Assembly: GCF_040412425.1 (NCBI RefSeq)
Contig: NC_089761.1
Span: 21,677,644 to 21,741,643 of the forward strand
DNA: 64,000 nucleotides
Reading direction: 5' to 3'
From: Macrobrachium rosenbergii
Taxonomy: Eukaryota > Arthropoda > Malacostraca > Decapoda > Palaemonidae
Below, piece after piece: positions 56,954 through 64,000 of this stretch. The notes beneath the pieces are model-generated. The model was not told the DNA's origin. It searched no databases and saw nothing but the letters and a program-made list of their open reading frames with translations. How positions within the stretch are numbered: the stretch's first letter is position 1; every line of letters begins with the position of its first letter. A program made the translations under genes and the position numbers.

Positions 56954-58745
56954 TGAGGGTGGGGTATTAAAACCATAATTCTCTCCAGTTTTACTGGGAG
57001 AAATATAAAACTCTGACAGGTATTTTGACAACTTTGGCCCACATTGCAAGGGGTAGGCCTACACTGATGTATTCTGATCTTGGGTGCAAGTCGTTAGGAA
57101 CACTACATCACATCTTGCAGTTGCACCCAGCTGTAAACCATGGGGATATAATAAGACATTATGGCATCAGATTATATTCATAAAATAGAAAAGAGAGTAC
57201 AGTATATAAGATAGTCTTAACAAATCTAAATTGCTATACAGTATATGAAATATACTAGTCACATTCACTAATTCATATTGCTAAATTTCCTTGATTTTCT
57301 TCAGATTTGATAAGGAGAGATGATGTATTTTAAATTGCAAAAGCTACTTTTAAAAGAATAGGCATTTCATAGTGCTGTTATTCATGAACATGCTTTTGAT
57401 TTCCTTTTTATTATCTCTACCTCTCTATTTCCATAATATTCTTTCCATATTAAAGAAGTTACTTGTTCCACTTCTTGAGGGAGCAAAGACAACTTATTTA
57501 GCTATTGACCTTGCTTTCAGTTGTTAAATATTTGAAATATTTTCAATACCTCCAATTTACTATCCAGGGGTATATAGTAGTTGACCTATCTCATCTCTCT
57601 TATTGTCTGTTTGTACATAAGGATCTTTGCTGCATCCCTTCAGCCCCTATCTACAAACCCTTTCATTCTTTTTACCGTACCTCTGTTCATATTCTCTTCC
57701 ATCTTACTTTTCACCTGCTTCTAACAATTGATTCGTAGCGCAACTGCCAGGTTTTCCTCCTATTAAACCTTTCAAACCTTTTTACTGGCAATTTCCGTTT
57801 CAGCACTGAATGACCACATAAGTCCCAATGCTAGACCTCTGGCCTGAATTTTATTTTCTGTTCTTATTGTCTGTCTGTCTGGCCCTTGATACATCTGTGC
57901 TTTGGCTAAGTTCAGAGTCTTAAAATTTATGCTTATTTTTTAAGTTACAAGGCTTTTTAGACTTCATTTTTATTATCTATAGGTGATGGTGATTCAGCAT
58001 GGTGGATCCTAGGGCCAAGGTGATGTTTAGAGGTCAGACTTCAAATAGAATTGAACCTTGACCATAACTTTTAACTAAATAATTTAGACATCCTATTCAG
58101 CATGCATATTCTAGTAGAATAAAGCTGACGTTCAGAGTGAAGTCAAGGCTATACTTCAGGACAAGTAGGGAATTCCACCGTGATTATAACTTTTGAACAA
58201 TATGTAGTAGAGCCCTCTTACTTGGCCTGAACACCACAAGCTGATGTTCAGAGTTCATTCCTGTCACTGTACCTCAATTCATATTCTCTTTCTTCTATCT
58301 GACTTTCCACCCTCTCCAACAATTGTTTATTAGTGCAACTGCAAGGTTTTCCTCCTGTACACCATTCAAACCTCCTTACTGTCAATTTCCCTTTCAGCAC
58401 TGAATGACCTCATAGGTCCCAGCACTTGGCCTTTGGCCTAAATCCTGTGTTCTTTTCTATCCGATACTGAAAGGTCAAAGTCCTGATAGGATTTTACCAC
58501 AACCCTTGGTAAAATCCTTTATATGGCTACCTCATGTAATGATTGTATCTAAGTCTGTATTCTTTTGAGTTTTGGATTTGTAGATCTTATCTTCCTGTAA
58601 ACCTGCAACCATTTAGTATGTATTACATATATTTTCAACAGGTCTGATGCCTAATTTAGCACCCAGTTGGAGTAAAAAGGACCCAAAGAAGAGATATGGG
58701 TCTAAAAAGTTCAACAGGTATTTTGATGAATCAACGCTGGATTGA
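52503..58745 (+). CDS. MRPS18A: Mitochondrial ribosomal protein S18A (mL66), last three exons
   Basis: Mitoribosomal protein of the bS18 family that sits in the large subunit (mL66). Exons: 52503-52645, 56065-56188 and 58642-58745. The first begins mid-codon (two bases), so the start exon with the mitochondrial presequence lies upstream and was not found. Key sequence: VTTISAEFVESPLAPRL, then HVCPLCALKLDVKHT, DVLILSQFVRPDGCMLPRRI, TGLC, QKAGLMPNLAPSWSKKDPKK and a FNRYFDESTLD end. CPLC plus the later C of TGLC are the likely zinc ligands of the family. About 122 residues are visible. The match to animal MRPS18A is direct, including HxVCPxC, the LSQFxRPxGxMLPR block and AGLxPN. Confidence 0.93.
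53403..54146. repeat. Long inverted repeat, arms of about 330-360 bp
   Basis: The left arm (53403-53731) and right arm (53784-54146) are reverse complements at about 85% by eye. Paired words include ccttttatgtagaggactta, gggaggttgtctctca, cacccagaaat, aagaatgacagtgataa, atccttgaagaa/g, cagaagacagctaaa and aatgcaaagagt. The 52-nt centre (with agctcc/ggagct pairing again) makes a closed hairpin. Belongs to the 'acaaacca' repeat family. Confidence 0.9.
54201..54508. repeat. Second foldback, arms of about 105-117 bp
   Basis: 54201-54305 and 54392-54508 are reverse complements (caagtaattacatagcttgc, ctggcacccagctacacctg, attcacatcc, gatcgtct), about 87-90% apart from an insertion in the right arm, with a spacer of about 85 nt. 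Confidence 0.9.
56065..56188 (+). CDS. MRPS18A: MRPS18A central exon (41 aa plus 1 nt)
   Basis: Acceptor ttttttcag|GAT and donor GCTG|gtaagg. Encodes the most conserved block, DVLILSQFVRPDGCMLPRRI, then VKYLVAMSQKAG; the last codon is split after one base. Confidence 0.93.
56419..56470. repeat. 52-bp near-perfect palindrome
   Basis: 26-bp arms meeting with no loop at 56444/56445 (ggttaacc centre); one mismatch in 26. Confidence 0.95.
56919..56946. repeat. AG microsatellite
   Basis: About 14 AG units followed by a G-rich gtgggggtgagg stretch. Confidence 0.9.
57610..57855 (+). repeat. SINE-like C/T-rich repeat, copy 1
   Basis: Runs from cccttcagcccctatct through attctcttccatctta, gcaactgccaggttttcctcc, cctttcaaacc and ttcagcactgaatgaccaca to cctctggcctgaatttta. 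Same order as the copies at 58255 and 60070. Confidence 0.75.
58255..58455 (+). repeat. SINE-like C/T-rich repeat, copy 2
   Basis: Contains attctctttcttctatctga, gtgcaactgcaaggttttcc, tttcagcactgaatgacctc, ataggtcccagcacttggcc and tttggcctaaatcctgtg. Lies about 200 bp before the last MRPS18A exon. Confidence 0.75.
58642..58745 (+). CDS. MRPS18A: MRPS18A last exon with stop (33 aa)
   Basis: Acceptor attttcaacag|GT completes the split Gly codon; reads LMPNLAPSWSKKDPKKRYGS and ends YFDESTLD then TGA at 58743-58745. Poly(A) signals AATAAA follow at 58788-58793 and 58882-58887. Confidence 0.9.
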
Positions 58746-61700
58746 AACTTCGGATGATTTGAAACTCTGTAAGTGTATATGTAAAAAAATAAATAAATAA
58801 GAAAAATGAAAAATACTTTATGGGAGCAAAGTATAATTGTTGTATCACAGTTACTATTCCTCAGTTTAGTTTGGTGTATTAAATAAATGAAGGCCCAGTG
58901 TAGAAAATATTTACTGATTCCAGAGGCAACATATTTACATAGAATATTGTATTCATTAAGATAAAAATCCTGTATTTGATTTGATAAATGAAGTTTAAAG
59001 TTAAGTTGCTTGGAGAATGCAAATCTTATATAGTACTGTATAACAATATGTTGTGCTGATTTCTCAAAGGTTTCATAGCCCAGCAGTTTGACAGGAGGAC
59101 CTGGTTAGAATGACTGCTGTGTATATTTTATTAAATTATAACATTTTTGTGTAACACTGAGAGAACAACAGTCCTAAAGAATAAATTGAAAGCACCACTG
59201 ACAAATGCAGATATTTTAGATTTAATGGTAGAATATTTTACTTTTTTTTTGTATGTTGTAAAGAATTTTTACTGAGATAGCAAAAACCTATTTCAAGATT
59301 GTATGCGTTTAATTTTCTGTAAATAGGAACTCTATGAAAGAAGACTGGTAAGCTGGTAGCCGAATATTCGTATTCTTTTTGCTTTCAGTGTTTTCAGAAA
59401 TCTGACTCTTACAGTGTTTTTTTTATAAATGTAAATACAGTATGTATGTCTGAATAAATTTACACTAATTTTTCTTATTTTTAACCTATCCATAGGGAGT
59501 TTCTGTTTTGATAGAGTATTACACAATATTGTTGAGAAATTCTTATGATTACGGTTACATTATTTGTGAAATAGAAGAGGACATTTTATTGTATGTGGTC
59601 TTGCAGCACCTTCATAGTAGTGAGGAAAACTTTAAGAAAAAAAAATCGCATTGCATTATCACTGAAGTGTAGTTGGGTTAAAGTATTAGGATTTGTTTGG
59701 TAGAGGAAAGTATTGAATTCTGGAGTTAATTTATCAGTTCTTAAAAAAAAAAAAGGCTATGCAATCCTCTTGTTCAGTACACAGTATCTTACGTTCTGAA
59801 AATATGGTTTTCAAAATACTGCTTAAAAAGAACTTTGCAAAAATTTAAGATGTAAAAATTGAAACGAGGTTGCCTTTAACAGTGTTTATGCATTATAAGC
59901 TTCCAGTACAGCAGAAGAACGTTAAAGAATGCTAGAGGTTTGACAAGTTTGTGTGAGATTTTATAAGACTGCTATATAGAAGGATTATATCATGATTAAT
60001 AGTGTTAGCCTTGTCCCTGTAGGGAGCTAGTGCTGTCAATGCCCGTAGGCACTACTTAAAAAGTTCTTTGCAACGTCCCTTCAGCTCCTAGCTGCAACCC
60101 CTTTCATTCCTTTTTCTGTGACCATTCATATTCTCTTCCATCTTGCTATCCACCGTCTCCTTACAAATTTTTCTTAGTGCAATTGCAAGCTTTTCCTCCC
60201 CTTGCACCTTTCAAACCTTTACTCTCAGTTTCCCTTTCAGCGCTGAATGACCTCATAGGTCCTAATGCATGCAAATTTCAGACCACCTAACATTCAAGAA
60301 TTTAAGTTCGTCAAGTTGAGCTGAATGTGTGTGCAATCTATATTTGCCAGGTGAGAATGTGTATGTAGGACAAGGGAAACAGTTTCTTGGTGAGGCCAGC
60401 AAAAAATTTAAATTGCCTGAATGGTTTTGAAAAGTAAGACCAGAGTAAGAGTATTCCTCAAATTATGGTACATTTTGGGTAACATTTAATCTTAAATTCA
60501 TATGACTTGTGCTTAAACCGTTTTTTAAATTGTGGTCTACTATGGATTCACTTATGAAAGGTTATGGTACTTGTTCATTATATATGCTAGAAAATACTGT
60601 AATTTCAAGACTTCCAGAGGACTTGCATAATAGTGCATTCTACACTCTATTATTTGTAAATCATAAATGCCATAGTTTGAATTCTCCATTAACTGATAGG
60701 TCATATGTATAAGTTTCCTATTTTCGAGCAGGAGACGAAATAATCCTTTAATGTTAGGTTACTGGTTTCCCACAGGTAAAGCTCTTATTTAACACTGTTG
60801 TATGTAAAGAAATATGAGTTTAGTATAAGTATACAAGAGCTAAATTGGGCTTGTCAAGCAAATTTAAGGCCGCTTGATGTAGCATTACTAGCAATTTGAA
60901 TTATACTGCAGAGGGAGTTCCAAAGAGTTGAGTGTGCTTTCGTCACAGTGCATCAGGACAAGATACAAAGATGACATTTGAGGGCACAATTGACACCTAC
61001 TCCCTAAATGGCCCAAAATAGTGTATACGCAGCAAGCAATGTTGAGCCTTCTACTGCTGTTGAGTATGCTCAGAGATCACACAAGTTTTCTCAGGTTATT
61101 AAATGAAACTGTCATTTTATTTAGATGTCATGATGACTGGCAGAACCTGCACCTACTGAGAATGGTGTTTACTCACCACCATTGGATATGAGATGATTAA
61201 GATCACCTCACTCCTACACAGATTTTGGTTAGTTTTATCATTCGATCAAGTTATGTTCTGTTTTGTGGAAAGTTAAGTTACTAAATATGTTACTAAATAA
61301 AGGTAGAATACTAGTTATGTAGATAAATATGAGATATAACTGCATGAGGTAGTATATTATTGATAGACTAAGTGTAAAGCAGTATAAACAACATTTCTAT
61401 GATCACTTTTCACTGGGACAAACTATCATAGTAATGATCTTTAACCCCTTTTTTATGTATTCTATTAAATAAATTTATAAAAGAGTAAATATTTTCCACC
61501 GTCCTAAACTCACTTCTTCAACAGCTTGGTTATTTCGTGAAAAGAATGGTAGAGCATTTGTCATGTTGAAGACCAAATGTGTTCTAAAAAAAAAAAATAC
61601 GCCCCCGAATACCATTTGATTGTATTATAATGTGAGTATATTTTCTAGCGGATATTGACTTCCACGATAAGTGGGAGTTTCCATATTCTGTTAGTTCAAG

Positions 61701-61764
61701 GATATTCAAAACACTAAATCGATCTTAGATTAAGCAAATGGCTAGATCTTAGCGTCTTGCGCCA
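58746..61764 (+). other. MRPS18A 3' UTR and downstream flank
   Basis: AATAAA signals at 58788 and 58882 suggest a short 3' UTR. Beyond it is AT-rich DNA with a third SINE-like copy (60070-60275). No gene recognised. Confidence 0.5.
60070..60275 (+). repeat. SINE-like C/T-rich repeat, copy 3
   Basis: cccttcagctcctagct, attctcttccatcttgct, gtgcaattgcaagcttttcc and ttcagcgctgaatgacctca, all in the same order and orientation as copies 1 and 2. Confidence 0.75.
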
Positions 61765-62109
61765 ACGTTTGCACACAGATTGTAAATATAAATAACGATT
61801 TCCTTCTGTAAGAAAGAATGGGTTAAAATATCAGCTAAAATACTTGAGCTGATTCAGAGGTTACAAAAGTACAAGGTTAAAGATTTTGCCATCCCTATAT
61901 CCTCCAGTTAAGTGCAGCTTTTGAATGCACATACATTAAGTTCCCTATTAATGATTAAGGGAACTTAATGTATGCATTCATTAAATAACCTGGTACAAAT
62001 CTTCTTAACCTTGCTTACAATCTGAATCAGCTCAAATATTTTGATATTTTAACGCATTCTTTCTCACAGCTGAAATCGTTATTTATATTTACAATTTGTG
62101 TGAAAACAG
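61765..62109. mobile_element. Palindromic MITE-like element, about 340 bp
   Basis: The two halves are reverse complements around 61947-61956. The inner arms gaatgcacatacattaagtt / aacttaatgtatgcattc and outer arms attgtaaatataaataacga / tcgttatttatatttacaat are nearly perfect, about 90% overall with a 25-nt insertion in the left arm. No coding capacity. Confidence 0.85.
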
Positions 62110-62149
62110 AAAAAATTACAATTTTAATTTACTCATGAAATTAAATAAT

Positions 62150-62501
62150 TTTCATGACCGCTTTGACGTTAGTTTTAAGCTTGCTAGAGATAAAAGTGTC
62201 CGCATATACGGTCGAAGACTAGAGTGGCCATTTAAACATGGCGGTCGCTGTTAAAGCCGACCAATAACTGTCAGTGTTTGTGCTCTCCAATCAGCTGGGC
62301 AGACTCATGACGTTTAAGTGGTTTGTTGACAATAGATTGTATAGGTGTTGGATATCGTGCGATCAGCCTTTTTTTATGTTTTATTCCTCTCTGGCCTTGA
62401 ATTATGGCCATAGTTTAGGTGACCAGAATGCTCAAAGGAAGAGGGTGGTTCGGAGGAGGGCTATGGAAGCAAAAAAATCCTCACTCGTTGGAACATTTGC
62501 G
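62150..62501 (+). promoter_or_regulatory. Candidate promoter and first exon of an unidentified gene
   Basis: CpG dinucleotides are frequent at 62195-62260 (ccgcatatacggtcgaag, ggcggtcgctgttaaagccg), unlike the flanks. Downstream, the ATG at 62463 opens a 13-codon frame (MEAKKSSLVGTFA) ending at a consensus donor, GCG|gtaagt (62502). A longer frame open from 62274 also runs into this donor. I cannot identify the protein from so few residues, and no following exon was found in the window. Confidence 0.3.
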
Positions 62502-63103
62502 GTAAGTATTAGCAGGGACAGGAAGGTTTTTTCCCTTCCGTTGGAGGAGGAGTTCATTAGGATTAATCTTGGCTGCTCTCGCACCTGGGACAGATTGGGA
62601 TGGGCACGCCACTAATTGCGTATCAGGACAAAGGCTGTAATGCTGTTTGTTTGTGCCCATTACGTAATGGGCTGTACGAAGTTAATGATACACTGGGCTA
62701 CTCATCATAGCCTAACCGGATTTAGTCTAGGCTAGAGAAACTGAATTATAATGCATCCTTGTATACTTTTAGTATAGTATTGGTATGGAACTTGATGTAG
62801 TAAGACATTTTAGTTGCGTTTTAGGAATCGAGACAAAGTAGGAATCTCATGTCAAGGCGAAGGCTAGGAATGCAAATGGCCCTTCCTGTACTGATCTTGA
62901 CTAATTCTTTTTATCCTTGAATTGACCTACATTTATAGGCAACGACTACTTTTAATTGAAATTCACAAAAAATATGCATTCCAAGTGTGCAATTTTCTCC
63001 TCGTTGTTAAAAATGTGCATATATATGTTAACAGGGACATAATTTCCAGTATTCAGTGACAGAAATTGGAAATCCAAGACCTAACAAATGTTATAAAATT
63101 AAA

Positions 63104-63174
<71 letters not shown>

Positions 63175-64000
63175 AGCTACATTTCAAAAGCCTCACTGAT
63201 TTTGTTCTTTCTGGTGTAACAGTCTCTAAATATGAATGATTTTATATCTTCAGTATCTCCTAAACCTCTACTGAATTTGATAGGTTAATTAAAGTACCTT
63301 AGACATTGTGGTTTGTCAGTATTACTTAACCCAAGAGATGCTAGGGGGATGCCACTTAAGGACAGCAGCAGTATTATGCATTTGCAACTTCAGTAATGGA
63401 ACCAATATTTTCTTGCTCATTTTTTAACTTATCACCTAATGTTGTACATGGTTGTAATTGCCTTGTGTCACAGATTAATAATAAAAAATAAAATATAAGA
63501 TACTTTTAAGAACTTGTATTTAAAAAGAATATTTTTTGGAAAGAAAACATTTTTTCAAAAGCCACTTTTTAGTTTTGGAATGCTTCGTACAGTATTTTCT
63601 GAGACAATTTCAAATTTTTACATGACAGTCTTACTCCTTAGCTATTCAAGAAACACCTGTAAAAGTACAAAAAATATACAACAGTTATTAATTGGTTGAA
63701 TGGGTGTATATGTGTGTGTATGTTATGTAACTATCCTGTGCACACGAACTTTAAAACCAATATTACTGTCGTCACTGTCATTGTAATTATCTATCTCGAT
63801 ATCACTATTTGATGAAAATGAATAAGCTTCATCAAAAGCCGTTATCTCCAAAATTCACTAAATAAACAAAGATTTATAAAAATCTTCGACTGTTGCTCAA
63901 CTTCAGGATACAGAAGCCTCCCTGGTCCCGCCCCCTGGGCTGACAGAAGGTTTACAATTTTACTATTTTTATACCCATGATTAAGAGAAACCTGGCATCT
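62502..64000 (+). other. Flank or intron with CT microsatellite
   Basis: Contains a CT tract (63108-63173) and otherwise AT-rich DNA. No exon recognised to the end of the window. Confidence 0.5.
63108..63173. repeat. CT microsatellite, about 33 units
   Basis: Uninterrupted TC repeat ending in ctcgag. Confidence 0.95.

Larger units (their letters stand above)
56189..58641 (+). other. MRPS18A intron with repeats
   Basis: Holds an 'acaaacca' family copy (56345-56700) with a 52-bp palindrome, an AG microsatellite (56919-56946), and two copies of a C/T-rich SINE-like repeat (57610-57855 and 58255-58455). Confidence 0.6.

Overview
The window reads as an animal nuclear genome, most likely a decapod crustacean and probably a caridean shrimp. 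That call is an inference. The support is arthropod-like protein sequences, intron-split AT-rich genes, long CT, TA and TAA microsatellites, short TTAGG words, and several dense repeat families of a kind I associate with decapod genomes. No prokaryotic gene organisation is present.

Layout. (1) Positions 1-28309, plus strand: the 3' part of EEA1, the early endosome tethering factor. Ten exons encode about 772 C-terminal residues of coiled coil followed by a FYVE zinc finger and the stop codon. All introns are phase 0. One intron (15692-25351) is mostly transposon: a 6.3-kb decayed DIRS-type tyrosine-recombinase retroelement with inverted termini and an internal complementary region, directly followed by a TTAA-flanked 2.2-kb element built from five tandem units of about 370 bp. 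The intron at 4669-10661 holds nested TA-flanked elements. (2) Positions 28310-36349: EEA1 3' flank and a convergent intergenic stretch with one interspersed repeat. (3) Positions 36350-40998, minus strand: an intron-poor tandem pair of centriole genes. Centrin lies upstream and a single-exon SAS-4/CPAP (CENPJ) follows only 332 bp downstream. A candidate non-coding first exon for centrin lies in a CpG-rich patch near 46.6 kb. (4) Positions 41-52.5 kb: repeat-dense DNA with foldbacks, MITEs, a tRNA-derived SINE and two oppositely oriented halves of a piggyBac transposase. (5) Positions 52503-58745, plus strand: the last three exons of MRPS18A (mitoribosomal mL66). Its introns hold a long inverted repeat of more than 300 bp per arm and smaller foldbacks. 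(6) Positions 58.7-64 kb: 3' flank with a repeat copy, a 330-bp palindromic element, and a CpG-containing patch with a candidate first exon of another plus-strand gene.

How the genes relate: EEA1 (endosome) and MRPS18A (mitochondrial translation) have no obvious functional link. Centrin and SAS-4 both act in centriole assembly, and their tight same-strand arrangement is the most biologically suggestive gene-level feature. Much of the rest is mobile DNA in several layers of insertion, inversion and decay.
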